Assembly: GCA_946479005.1 (NCBI GenBank)
Contig: CAMLEM010000013.1
Span: forward strand, 1 to 12,460
Source of the DNA: an uncultured Chitinophagaceae bacterium
GTDB taxonomy: Bacteria; Bacteroidota; Bacteroidia; Chitinophagales; Chitinophagaceae
Direction: 5' to 3'
Length of the DNA stretch: 12,460 bases
Shown here: piece by piece, positions 1-7,002 of the stretch
Position numbering within the stretch: the stretch's first letter is position 1
Layout of the letters: every line of letters starts with the position of its first letter
The notes under the pieces: model-generated
What the model was told of the DNA's origin: nothing
Seen by the model: the letters and a program-made list of their open reading frames with translations, nothing else
Databases searched by the model: none
Made by a program: the position numbers and the translations under genes

Positions 1-354
1 CTCATGAAAAATGAACCCGCCCTGTATTCAAAACAATTCCACCCGGGAGGTTTTGAATGGGTGGACCTGGACCATAGGGAAGAATCGGTGGTTGCCTTCC
101 GTCGCAGGGGAAAGAGAAAATCAGACGATCTCCTGGTGATCTTAAATATGACGCCGGTGGTTCGGAAAGACTGGGAGATACAGGTAAGTGGAAAGCCTTA
201 TCGCCAGGAAATTTTTAATAGCGACCGGTCTTTTTACGGTGGTTCCGGAAACGTTAATAATATGAAAATCAGAATTAAAAAGCTTGACAGGAATCAACAA
301 ATCCACCTTCACATCGTAGATCTCCCAGCGTTGGGAGGGATCGTTCTGAAATAA
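1..354 (+). CDS. glgB: 1,4-alpha-glucan branching enzyme, C-terminal end (partial, 5' cut by window)
   Basis: This is the last 117 codons of a gene that begins before the window, since the frame is open from base 1 and stops with TAA at 352-354. The protein is the C-terminal beta domain of a GH13 glycogen branching enzyme. Family signatures are the NEPALY stretch (compare RAEPALH), GGFEWVD, the VVAFRRRGK strand, VILNMTPVVR, the EIFNSD motif followed by YGGSGN, and a final VDLPALGGIVLK strand matching the usual LPPLA ending. The enzyme cuts alpha-1,4 chains and re-attaches them as alpha-1,6 branches during cytoplasmic glycogen synthesis. The catalytic barrel lies outside the window and cannot be checked. 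The ATG at 4-6 is an internal methionine and not the start. The downstream gene has its own promoter-like sequence, so glgB is probably the last gene of its unit. The family call is very secure. Confidence 0.95.
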   Translation, partial: LMKNEPALYSKQFHPGGFEWVDLDHREESVVAFRRRGKRKSDDLLVILNMTPVVRKDWEIQVSGKPYRQEIFNSDRSFYGGSGNVNNMKIRIKKLDRNQQIHLHIVDLPALGGIVLK

Positions 355-397
355 TACGATTTTGGAACGATATTCGATAATTCTTAGCCCGTTAGGC

Positions 398-428
398 TTT
401 GTTAAGTCATTTCCACAATCTACCTTAC
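398..428 (+). promoter_or_regulatory. Bacteroidota-type promoter for the TPR gene
   Basis: TTTG at 398-401 is followed after exactly 19 bases by TACCTTAC at 421-428. This matches the Bacteroidota arrangement of a -33 TTTG and a -7 TAnnTTTG in spacing, with two mismatches at the end of the -7 box. The predicted transcription start falls at about 432, which is the A of an ATG. Assignment is by pattern only. Confidence 0.5.
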
Positions 429-431
429 GTA

Positions 432-1538
432 ATGAAAAACCTGTTTGAGTCCAATTCAAAAAAGCACCCTATGCTTAAAACCATCCTTTGCGCATTCCTG
501 GGCCTGTCGGCCGGGATCGCTCATTCCCAAACATCACTGAATTCAATTTCCACCGCCTCCGTGCAATCCGGCGTGGACAGCGCGGATTACTTCTACCAGA
601 AAGGCCTGCTTGAAAAACAAAATGGCCGCCGGCTGGAATCACTGAAGAATTTTGAAAAAGCGGCGAAATATGATGCCCAGTCCAGGACGATCACCCAGGA
701 ATTGGCTCTTGCTTATTTCGATCTCCGGCGCTATACGTTTGCACGGGATATGTACAAGAAGCTCGTAGAACTGGGCGACGAATCCCTCGATACTTATAAG
801 CAGCTGATGAATCTTTCCTTCCAGCTAAAGCAGCACGACGACGTGCTTCAATATGCGGATAAGGTAAAAAGACTGGATCCTTCGGAGAAGGTGAACTACC
901 TGATCGGGAAAGTGAACTATGACATCGACAACTACGGTGAAGCGATCCGTTTCCTGAACGAAGCGATGAAGGACGATGCCACAAATGGAGAGATCCCCTA
1001 TCTCATCGCGCGCAGTTATGCCGATATGATGAATTACAAGCTCGCGATCCCCTATTTCAAAAAAGCGGTGGAACTGGAGCCTACAAAGGGCTACTGGATC
1101 TATGAAATGGGACTGATCTATTACGCGATGCACGCGGATAAGGAAGCCCTTGCGGCCATCCTCCTTGCGGGTGAAAGAGGATTGAAGCGTGATAATGATT
1201 ACCTGGAGAACCTGGGTATTGCTTATCTCAACGTGGGAGATCTCGACGCGGGTGTGAATATCCTGAATGAAATTTTGAAAAGAAAACCCAGCGACCTGAA
1301 TATCCTGAATATGGTGGCGGAAGCCTACTATTACAAAGGAAAATACCAGCAGGCGATCGACTACTGGGACCAGGTGCTGTTCTATGACAAGGAAAATGCC
1401 TCGGCGCTTTATATGATCGGTATGAGCTACCAGAAGAAAGGAGAGAAGGAAAAAGGCGTTGCCCTCTGCGACAAGGCCATCGAAATGGATCCCAGCCTTT
1501 CGAACTTAAAGCAGAAAAAACAAATGCCCGGATTCTAA
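432..1538 (+). CDS. Secreted tetratricopeptide-repeat (TPR) protein
   Basis: A 368-residue protein with an N-terminal export signal: basic n-region, hydrophobic core around residues 16-30, and likely cleavage near AHS-Q (residue 32/33). Behind it is a series of TPR helices covering roughly residues 50-360. Clear repeats are those beginning around ADYFYQKGLLEKQNGR, the ALAYFDLRRYTFARDMY unit, a central IPYFKKAVELEP unit, the MVAEAYYYKGKYQQAIDYW unit and a final GMSYQKKGEKEKGVALCDKAIEMDP unit. TPR arrays mediate protein-protein contacts, and this one would act in the periplasm or at the outer membrane; its partner is not visible. Three starts are possible: TTG 399, ATG 432 and ATG 471. I chose 432 because a promoter places the predicted transcript start there; ATG 471 gives a shorter and more classical signal peptide and is the main alternative. 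A strong terminator follows, and no partner gene is co-transcribed. Confidence 0.85.
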   Translation: MKNLFESNSKKHPMLKTILCAFLGLSAGIAHSQTSLNSISTASVQSGVDSADYFYQKGLLEKQNGRRLESLKNFEKAAKYDAQSRTITQELALAYFDLRRYTFARDMYKKLVELGDESLDTYKQLMNLSFQLKQHDDVLQYADKVKRLDPSEKVNYLIGKVNYDIDNYGEAIRFLNEAMKDDATNGEIPYLIARSYADMMNYKLAIPYFKKAVELEPTKGYWIYEMGLIYYAMHADKEALAAILLAGERGLKRDNDYLENLGIAYLNVGDLDAGVNILNEILKRKPSDLNILNMVAEAYYYKGKYQQAIDYWDQVLFYDKENASALYMIGMSYQKKGEKEKGVALCDKAIEMDPSLSNLKQKKQMPGF

Positions 1539-1560
1539 AGTCGAAAGGAAATAAATTTAT

Positions 1561-1585
1561 AAAGCCTCCGCAGGGAGGCTTTTTT
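1561..1585 (+). terminator. Intrinsic terminator of the TPR gene, possibly bidirectional
   Basis: A perfect 9-bp stem, AAAGCCTCC (1561-1569) and GGAGGCTTT (1574-1582), has a 4-base loop, and a run of six T covers 1580-1585. It sits 22 bases after the TPR stop codon. On the minus strand the same hairpin lies about 50 bases beyond the argS stop and is followed by an AT-rich stretch, so it could also end argS transcripts from the other side, though with a weaker U-tract. Confidence 0.9.
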
Positions 1586-1631
1586 ATTTATTCGTTTGGA
1601 TGGCAGGTGATGACGCTGGTGAAACGGACAT

Positions 1632-3419
1632 TCACATTCGTTCCGGAACCCGTATGCCCAGCATCTGCATTGAAGACCGGATGACATTAGCGGTCATTTC
1701 ACACATTTTCAGGCGAAGCGATTTCTTCTCCTCAGATTCGGCATTCATCACCGAATGAATGGTATAAAATGAATTGAAGGTCCTGGCCAGGTTGTACGCA
1801 TAAATGGCAAGGAGGGAGGGGTCCTGTTCTTCCCCTGCCTGGATGACCATTACGGGGAACTGCTCGAGGGCAACGATAAGATCCTTTTCCAAAAGAGAGA
1901 TCCCGGGCACCGCATCGTCACGGTGATGATCAATGCCCGCCTCTGCAGCCTTGCGGAGAACAGACCGGATCCTTGCATAGGTATATTGTACAAAAGGCCC
2001 CGTGAACCCGTGAAAATCGATGCTTTCCTCGGGATTGAAGATCATTTTCTTTTTAGGATCGACCCTTAACAGGAAAAATTTCAAAGCACCGAGAGCGATC
2101 GTGTCATACAATTCACCCAGTTCTTCCTTTTCAAAATCCTTCACCTTCCCCAGCTCCTCGGTTTTCTGCCTCGCCACTTCAACCATTTCATCGATGAGAT
2201 CATCGGCGTCCACCACCGTCCCTTCCCGGCTCTTCATCCGCCCGCTGGGAAGCTCTACCATTCCGTAGCTCAGGTGGTGGATCCCATCCGCATACGGTTT
2301 TCCTAATTTTTTCAGGATGAGCTGCAACACCTTCATATGATAATTCTGCTCGTCGGCAATGACGTAGAAACTCTCATCGTACTTAAAATCCCGGTATTTC
2401 TGGTCGGCCAGCCCCAGGTCCTGAGTGATATACACGGAAGTCCCGTCCTTACGTAAAAGAAGCTTTTCGTCCAGGCCGTCCCCGGTCAGGTCCACCCACA
2501 CGCTACCGTCATCTTTCCTGTAGAAGATACCCTTGTCCAAACCCTCTTCCACGAACTTCTTTCCCAGGAGATAGGTTTCGCTTTCATAATAAGTTTTCGC
2601 GAAATCACTGCCGATCCGCTTGTAAGTGATATCGAAGCCTTCATATACCCACCCATTCATCCGCTTCCAGAGCTTCATCACAGAAGGGTCGCCCTGTTCC
2701 CACTTATAGAGCATCTCCTGGGCTTTCCTGAGAATGGGGGCTTCTTTTTCCGCCTCCTCACGACTCTTCCCGGAATTCACCAGCTCTTCCACTTCCTGCT
2801 TAAGCGCTTCATTGAATTTTACATAATAATCTCCAACAAAATGATCGCCCTTAATACCGGTCGATCCGGGTGTGGCTCCGCCTGCAAAAATTTCCCAGGC
2901 GATCATACTCTTGCAGATATGGATCCCCCTGTCGTTCACAATGCAGCTCTTGATCACTTCATTGCCATTGGCTTCGATGATCCGGGCCACGCTCCAACCC
3001 AGGAAATTGTTCCTGAGATGCCCCAGGTGAAGTGGTTTATTCGTATTCGGCGAGGAATACTCCACCATCACCTTCTTCTTTTTTTCAGTAGAACTGCCAT
3101 ACCCCGGGATGCTGTAATTTTTGTGCAGGTGTTCCAGCCAGTATCCGTCCGAAATCACGAGGTTTAAAAACCCCTTGATCACATTGAAAGAGGTAAAAAG
3201 GCTGCTTTGTTCAGCGAGTAATTTCTCCCCGATCTCCTGGCCCAGCTGCTCCGGCTTTTTGCCGATCTGTTTCACGAAAGAAAAAAGGACCAGTGTGTAA
3301 TCTCCCTCAAATTCGGGCTTGGTCCTGTTAATGGTAAGATCATTTTCTGCGATCTCCTTTCCATAGAGGTCCAGGATGGCCTGCCTGACCAGGGGCCTCA
3401 TCTTGGCGGCAATGTTCAT
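1632..3419 (-). CDS. argS: Arginyl-tRNA synthetase
   Basis: A complete 595-residue class Ia aminoacyl-tRNA synthetase that charges tRNA-Arg with arginine in the cytoplasm. Domains in order are the N-terminal additional domain (about 1-90), the Rossmann catalytic core, and the C-terminal DALR anticodon-binding helical domain (about 470-595). The ATP-binding HIGH motif appears as HLGH at residues 131-134 in the context SPNTNKPLHLGHLRN. The KMSKS-loop counterpart is GRMKSREGTVVDADDL, starting at residue 393, with the degenerate sequence usual for ArgS. The C-terminus GIRVPERM is the typical ArgS ending. Length is normal for the family and no domain is missing. The ATG at 3417-3419 sits 4 bases after a perfect TATTTTTG promoter box, which supports this start and suggests a leaderless mRNA. 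The gene diverges from the gtrA-like gene with 74 bases between the start codons. Confidence 0.98.
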   Translation of the reverse strand: MNIAAKMRPLVRQAILDLYGKEIAENDLTINRTKPEFEGDYTLVLFSFVKQIGKKPEQLGQEIGEKLLAEQSSLFTSFNVIKGFLNLVISDGYWLEHLHKNYSIPGYGSSTEKKKKVMVEYSSPNTNKPLHLGHLRNNFLGWSVARIIEANGNEVIKSCIVNDRGIHICKSMIAWEIFAGGATPGSTGIKGDHFVGDYYVKFNEALKQEVEELVNSGKSREEAEKEAPILRKAQEMLYKWEQGDPSVMKLWKRMNGWVYEGFDITYKRIGSDFAKTYYESETYLLGKKFVEEGLDKGIFYRKDDGSVWVDLTGDGLDEKLLLRKDGTSVYITQDLGLADQKYRDFKYDESFYVIADEQNYHMKVLQLILKKLGKPYADGIHHLSYGMVELPSGRMKSREGTVVDADDLIDEMVEVARQKTEELGKVKDFEKEELGELYDTIALGALKFFLLRVDPKKKMIFNPEESIDFHGFTGPFVQYTYARIRSVLRKAAEAGIDHHRDDAVPGISLLEKDLIVALEQFPVMVIQAGEEQDPSLLAIYAYNLARTFNSFYTIHSVMNAESEEKKSLRLKMCEMTANVIRSSMQMLGIRVPERM

Positions 3420-3423
3420 CCGG

Positions 3424-3431
3424 CAAAAATA
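3424..3431 (-). promoter_or_regulatory. argS -7 promoter box
   Basis: Read on the minus strand the sequence is TATTTTTG, a perfect match to the Bacteroidota -7 box TAnnTTTG, followed by CCGG and then the argS ATG. No TTG or TTTG is visible at the usual 17-23 base distance upstream, so the -33 element is missing or degenerate. The predicted transcript start is within 1-2 bases of the start codon. Confidence 0.6.
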
Positions 3432-3480
3432 AGCCCTGCCGTTCAGAAGTGGGCGGAGGCCATTTCAAATACCCAATCAG

Positions 3481-3488
3481 TATTTTTG
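3481..3488 (+). promoter_or_regulatory. -7 promoter box of the gtrA-like gene
   Basis: TATTTTTG matches TAnnTTTG perfectly and is followed by CCGGA and the ATG at 3494. The 13-mer TATTTTTGCCGGA is the same as the one at argS on the opposite strand. No clear -33 element is seen at the expected distance. Confidence 0.6.
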
Positions 3489-3493
3489 CCGGA

Positions 3494-4009
3494 ATGCGCA
3501 GGCATATTCATAACGCCCGGGACCTGGTCATTCCCATCATTGATTTCTTCTACCCGCCCTTTAAGAAATTAATGGGGCTCCAGACTTTTCGTTATGCCGC
3601 CTGCGGCGCCGCGAATACACTGCTGGGACTTATCGTTTATTACATCACGTACCGGTTTCTCCTGCATCGCGAAAACCTCGACCTGGGTTTCTATGCTTTT
3701 AAATCGCACGTGGCGGCCCTCCTGGCAACTTTTTTCTTCAGCTTTCCCTTTGGTTTTTTCCTGGCGAAATACGTGGTGTTCAATGATTCGAAGATGCGGG
3801 GCCGGGTACAGCTGTTTCGTTACCTGCTGCTATACCTGTTCAACCTTGTATTGAATTATCTCCTGCTAAAGCTTTTCGTGGAGTCGATGAAGATCTACCC
3901 GGTTTATGCACAGATCCTGACCACGGGTATCATCATCATATTCAGTTATGTGGCCCAGCGTTATTTTACTTTCCGGATCCGGAATACGGAAGAAGAGATC
4001 ACAGGCTAA
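3494..4009 (+). CDS. GtrA-family polytopic membrane protein
   Basis: A 171-residue membrane protein with four predicted transmembrane segments, at about residues 31-55, 70-93, 106-129 and 136-156. GtrA-family features are the first helix LQTFRYAACGAANTLLGLIVYY, given here as LQTFRYAACGAAN followed by a hydrophobic run; the FFLAKYVVFND segment after helix 2; and the closing SYVAQRYFTFR. Length fits the family. GtrA proteins are thought to help move lipid-linked sugars across the inner membrane for cell-surface polysaccharide modification, but the substrate cannot be read from sequence and no glycosyltransferase gene is adjacent. I chose ATG 3494 over the upstream GTG at 3449 because it follows a perfect -7 box and because the GTG version would put the promoter inside the coding region. 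The 3' end overlaps the convergent DUF4403-like gene by 11 bases. Confidence 0.88.
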   Translation: MRRHIHNARDLVIPIIDFFYPPFKKLMGLQTFRYAACGAANTLLGLIVYYITYRFLLHRENLDLGFYAFKSHVAALLATFFFSFPFGFFLAKYVVFNDSKMRGRVQLFRYLLLYLFNLVLNYLLLKLFVESMKIYPVYAQILTTGIIIIFSYVAQRYFTFRIRNTEEEITG

Positions 4010-5423
4010 AACGCACCGCGTCCACATTAATGGAAAGATGGCCTGAGCAATTGGTGCGAACCACCAGGTGTTTTTGCAGCGGGTAGAGGCCTACGAGGGA
4101 GATTTCCCGGATATTTCCCCGGCTCTGAATGCCCTCTGTCCACTCTTTGTTGAGCTCGGTGTTGATCATTGTCTTCGCCGTATCTATGTATCCTCCCAAT
4201 TCAAATCTTGCCTGTTTGCTGATCTCTTTGGTGATCTTTTTGTCAAATAACCAGTCGGCCGACCCCAGGAGAATGTTCCTTGACTTGATATCGAAATCAA
4301 TTTCCTCCACTTCAATGGTTCTTGAATCTTTTTTATAAACAGGCTTCCCCACCAGGTAAACAACGCCCTTGTTGGTGCCTGAGAAATCCACGCGGATGAC
4401 CAGCTTATCCTGGCCGCCCCCATAAATGGTACAGGTATCGATGACAAACTTCTTTTTGATGAATGCTTTCCGGAATTCAAATTCTTTCCCCTGTATCTTC
4501 TCATTGAGGATCCTGCCGAGGGAATCATAATCCAGCACAGCATCGAGGAATACGGAAAATCCCTGCTGCCGGCTGAAGGGGCCCAGGTTGGGGAGGGGAG
4601 AAGGAGCGGCAACCTTTTCTTCAAAGCTGATCACTGGTTTGGCCGAAAGCCCCAGGTAAATATTGAGTGAATCTCCTTTGATGAAAAAATTATTGATCCG
4701 GAACCGCTGCGGGTTGATCTGCAAAAAGCCCAGCCCGTAAATGCTGTAAGTTTTATTCAGTTCATTCCAAACCTGCTGGAACTTTGATCTCATCTCCACG
4801 TTTCCATAACCGGTTTCCATATCCTTGCGGGAGATATCCAGCTCCGCGACCAAACCCTTCATCACCTGTTTAGTGATATCCTGTCCCCAGAAACAGACCT
4901 CGCATTTATCCAGGGGCTCCGGTTCATTCCTCTTGACCTGCAGCCTCACTTTGTAATCCGGGGTAACCGTCACCGAATTGGTAAAAGAGACCTTTACCCG
5001 GCGCTCAGGCTCATTCACCCCGCATTTACAGGCAGGTGTCCAGGGAGAAACCACCGTACCATTCACACAGAGCCTCGTTGAGCCGGTGATCTGGTAATGC
5101 CCCGTAAAGCCCACATCCAGGGAGGAGCCCCGGCCGGTGAAGAAAAGAGGAGAGCGGCGAAACCGGTATTTGAATCTCGTATCACAGCCATCCTGCACCC
5201 ATCCATCAGGATAATTGGCAGAAGTAAAGATCGTATCCACTGATCTTTCGGCCATTTCGAAAAAGGGACGCAGGTTTACCTGAATGGGAATATTGATCTC
5301 GGAGTCAGGCAGAGAATCGAGCCGAAAATTTTCCGGCGAAAGATCCGGCTTGGCAGGGTTGATCTTTTGGGCGAACCCAAAAGCCGGGAGCAGCAACAGG
5401 CAGGAAAGAACTGCAGTTTTCAT
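3999..5423 (-). CDS. Secreted DUF4403-like protein
   Basis: A 474-residue exported protein. The signal peptide MKTAVLSCLLLLPAFGFAQ is cut probably after A18 (AFA-type site before Q). The mature part resembles the DUF4403 family: an early SEINIPIQVNLRPFFEMAE strand-helix, a middle section of beta strands, and a C-terminal stretch with the IDFDIKSRNILLGSADWLFDKK signature, a long helix, and a LVVRTNCSGHLSI strand pair. The function of this family is not established, and its fold has been compared with lipid-binding tubular domains; I do not assign one. The mature protein holds eight cysteines, including a CKC and a CEVC pair in the N-terminal half, suggesting disulfides or a metal site. The start at 5423 is preferred over upstream in-frame codons because it gives a clean signal peptide and lies 4 bases after a TACTTTAG box. 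The YdeI-like gene lies upstream on the same strand, with a 62-base gap. Confidence 0.75.
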   Translation of the reverse strand: MKTAVLSCLLLLPAFGFAQKINPAKPDLSPENFRLDSLPDSEINIPIQVNLRPFFEMAERSVDTIFTSANYPDGWVQDGCDTRFKYRFRRSPLFFTGRGSSLDVGFTGHYQITGSTRLCVNGTVVSPWTPACKCGVNEPERRVKVSFTNSVTVTPDYKVRLQVKRNEPEPLDKCEVCFWGQDITKQVMKGLVAELDISRKDMETGYGNVEMRSKFQQVWNELNKTYSIYGLGFLQINPQRFRINNFFIKGDSLNIYLGLSAKPVISFEEKVAAPSPLPNLGPFSRQQGFSVFLDAVLDYDSLGRILNEKIQGKEFEFRKAFIKKKFVIDTCTIYGGGQDKLVIRVDFSGTNKGVVYLVGKPVYKKDSRTIEVEEIDFDIKSRNILLGSADWLFDKKITKEISKQARFELGGYIDTAKTMINTELNKEWTEGIQSRGNIREISLVGLYPLQKHLVVRTNCSGHLSINVDAVRFSL

Positions 5424-5427
5424 AGGA

Positions 5428-5435
5428 CTAAAGTA
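5428..5435 (-). promoter_or_regulatory. Probable -7 box of the DUF4403-like gene
   Basis: On the minus strand TACTTTAG matches TAnnTTTG at all but one constrained position and is followed by TCCT and the ATG at 5423. Upstream, TTTC lies 17 bases away and TTG 24 bases away; both are imperfect -33 candidates. Confidence 0.4.
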
Positions 5436-5485
5436 GGATATGAAAGAATAATGAAATGTCAAGATTTTCAACTGAAAAAACGCCC

Positions 5486-6148
5486 TCAAAGGTTACGCGG
5501 ATTCTTCCATTGCTTACGCAGCCTTTCTATGGTGCCTTCAACCCTGTTCCGCCGGGTTTCTTCTCTCTTCGCTTCTACGATCCATTCCACATATTCTTTA
5601 CGGTGACTAAAGGCCAGCGAATTAAAAAAGGACCCTTCCTTTTTGTTTTTCCTGAATGCGGAGGCCAGTTCAGGCGGTATGCGCACTGTTTTCCTTACAG
5701 GATCCACCCAGTTGAATATCTCCCTTTCCTTTTTCGGCCCGGCCGCTTTCTTTTTGTCGGCTTCCGTTTTCGCCCGGAAACCGAAAACGGACCAGGTATC
5801 GTCAAAGGAAACCAGGTTGATCCAGGCAAGCTTATCATCTTCTGCAAGAAGGCAATCCCATCCTTTGTCACGGGTAAGGTCCGTTTGAACCTTAGAACTT
5901 CTTTTGGGATAATAAGCCCAAACGATCACGCCTTCCCTGAGGAGTTTCATTACCCGGCTTAATTCCTTTTCCAGCTGGGCCCGGTTCTTTACAAACCAGT
6001 GGATCTGTTGGAAATTCTTTGCATCCCTGCTGATCTTTACACGGGAGGGAAGGGTTCCCAAACCTTTTTTAAATTCCAATGGGGCATTGATCGGGAGAAG
6101 GGTGTCGCCCTCCCTGATCCTCAGTTTCGTGGAAATGCTGTGAGCCAT
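5486..6148 (-). CDS. Two-domain protein: DUF3052-like N-terminus plus YdeI/OmpD-associated-like C-terminus
   Basis: A 220-residue soluble protein without signal peptide or membrane segment. Residues about 7-128 resemble DUF3052: IREGDTLLPINAPLEF, IHWFVKNRAQLEKEL, the VIVWAYYPKRSSKVQTDLTRD core, and a DDTWSVFGFRAK strand. After a lysine-rich linker (about 129-142), residues about 145-205 resemble the YdeI/OmpD-associated domain: VRIPPELASAFRKN, FNSLAFSHRKEYVEWI and AKREETRRNRV. Neither domain has a firmly established biochemical role, although YdeI-type proteins have been linked to stress and peptide resistance. The start at 6148 follows a TAAATTAG box and AAGG by the same 4-base spacing seen at argS and at the DUF4403-like gene. 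It is the upstream member of a same-strand pair, but the downstream gene appears to have its own promoter. Domain assignments are from remembered motifs. Confidence 0.75.
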   Translation of the reverse strand: MAHSISTKLRIREGDTLLPINAPLEFKKGLGTLPSRVKISRDAKNFQQIHWFVKNRAQLEKELSRVMKLLREGVIVWAYYPKRSSKVQTDLTRDKGWDCLLAEDDKLAWINLVSFDDTWSVFGFRAKTEADKKKAAGPKKEREIFNWVDPVRKTVRIPPELASAFRKNKKEGSFFNSLAFSHRKEYVEWIVEAKREETRRNRVEGTIERLRKQWKNPRNL

Positions 6149-6152
6149 CCTT

Positions 6153-6186
6153 CTAATTTAGCTCTTAAAATTAAAAATTCCTCCAA
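6153..6186 (-). promoter_or_regulatory. Probable promoter of the DUF3052/YdeI-like gene
   Basis: On the minus strand TTG (6186-6184) is followed after 23 bases by TAAATTAG (6160-6153), a one-mismatch TAnnTTTG box. Then come AAGG and the ATG. The AAGG could be read as a Shine-Dalgarno sequence, but it touches the ATG and so is too close to act as one. Confidence 0.4.
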
Positions 6187-6237
6187 CGACGGGTTCATCC
6201 CTTTCCGCTTTTACCGAACTTAGTACAAACCCTTTTT

Positions 6238-6912
6238 ATGAAACTTCTTTTCACCCTGCTCCTTATCGCAATTTCCCCTGCGTTGTGGTCTCAGTTCTGT
6301 TTCCTGCCGCAAGACATTGAAAACAATTTTACTACTTCAATGAGGGCCATAAAACCCGCTCACGCCAGTTGGGTAAGATCCACCGCCACCCGTGTCAGTG
6401 AAGGAAAGCTGGAACCGTCAAAAGTTCACGAGGAAGGGACCAGCTATGCAAACCTCAGCGGCCTGGGCGGCTCTGACATTGAAGCGCTCGTCTTCCTGGT
6501 TCTGATGCAGGCTTCCAAAGATGCGCAGGAAGACCTTAAAGAAATTATGTCCAATCTTAAATCCATCAACGAAAAAAAGGCAAAGCTTCGCCAGGCCCTG
6601 CAGGCACTGAAAGAGGGAAATGCGATCCGGTATAATACGCAGCTCGACAGTCTGAAACGCGCGGCCGGCCTGGTGAAACAGGAACCTAAACCTGTTCGCG
6701 CGGTAGCCCTCAAACCGGTCACAAAGGTGGAATTGGACAACACCATCCTGGACACAGACAAAGAAATGGATGGGATCAGCGAAATGGGTGATATGCATTC
6801 CTTGCGGCTCCAAATGTATATGGACCGGCATTCTAAAATAAGTTCTGTCTTAAGCAATATCCTGAAGAAAATATCGGCAGCCAGTTCTTCGATCATAGCC
6901 AATCTCAAATAA
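6238..6912 (+). CDS. Secreted helical protein of unknown function
   Basis: A 224-residue protein I do not recognise. The N-terminus MKLLFTLLLIAISPALWSQ is a clear signal peptide, with probable cleavage around S18/Q19, so the product should be periplasmic or surface-associated. The mature part looks almost wholly helical. A gap-free heptad-like charged stretch, with ASKDAQEDLKEIMSNLKSI at its start, runs from about residue 98 to 145 and is a likely coiled coil. A proline- and lysine-rich linker (about 148-163) separates it from a second helical part ending in serine-rich ISAASSSIIANLK. The only cysteine of the mature part is near its start (QFCFLP). It lies 90 bases upstream of dnaK on the same strand; no terminator is evident between them, so read-through into dnaK is possible. 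The start is fixed by the signal peptide; no clear -7 box touches the ATG. Confidence 0.7.
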   Translation: MKLLFTLLLIAISPALWSQFCFLPQDIENNFTTSMRAIKPAHASWVRSTATRVSEGKLEPSKVHEEGTSYANLSGLGGSDIEALVFLVLMQASKDAQEDLKEIMSNLKSINEKKAKLRQALQALKEGNAIRYNTQLDSLKRAAGLVKQEPKPVRAVALKPVTKVELDNTILDTDKEMDGISEMGDMHSLRLQMYMDRHSKISSVLSNILKKISAASSSIIANLK

Positions 6913-6966
6913 CTGACAATTTAGCAGCCAGCCAGCCATAGGCATAATGATTGACAGCCTTTTATA

Positions 6967-6994
6967 CCGGCGGAAAGCCGGACAAAAAAAGGAG
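6967..6994 (+). promoter_or_regulatory. dnaK leader: small hairpin and Shine-Dalgarno site
   Basis: A 5-bp GC hairpin, CCGGC (6967-6971) with GCCGG (6977-6981) and loop GGAAA, precedes an A-rich stretch and the purine tract AAGGAG at 6989-6994, which is 8 bases before the dnaK ATG. This is the only start in the window with a good Shine-Dalgarno sequence at normal spacing. No CIRCE operator (TTAGCACTC with inverted GAGTGCTAA) is present. A TTGACA at 6951-6956 has no matching -10 box at the usual distance, so I cannot place the dnaK promoter with confidence. Confidence 0.6.
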
Positions 6995-7002
6995 ATAAAT
7001 CT

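Noticed and set aside
340..371. Inverted repeat ATCGTTC / GAACGAT at the end of glgB as a possible terminator
   Set aside because: The stem is only 7 bp with an 18-base loop and no T-tract follows. The left arm lies within the coding sequence, so it does not meet the criteria for an intrinsic terminator.
399..431. TTG at 399 as the start of the TPR gene
   Set aside because: It overlaps the predicted -33 promoter element TTTG and would lie upstream of the predicted transcript start; two ATGs downstream give a workable signal peptide.
5465..5485. TTTTC/GAAAA dyad between the YdeI-like and DUF4403-like genes as a terminator
   Set aside because: It is a 5-bp AT-rich stem that would be too weak, with no U-tract in the right place.
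5456..5962. A 168-codon plus-strand frame
   Set aside because: It is antisense to the DUF3052/YdeI-like gene, which has recognisable domains and a plausible promoter; the plus-strand product looks random.
6951..6980. TTGACA as a sigma-70 -35 box for dnaK
   Set aside because: No TATAAT-like or TAnnTTTG-like partner lies at a suitable distance, and Bacteroidota primary promoters do not normally use TTGACA.
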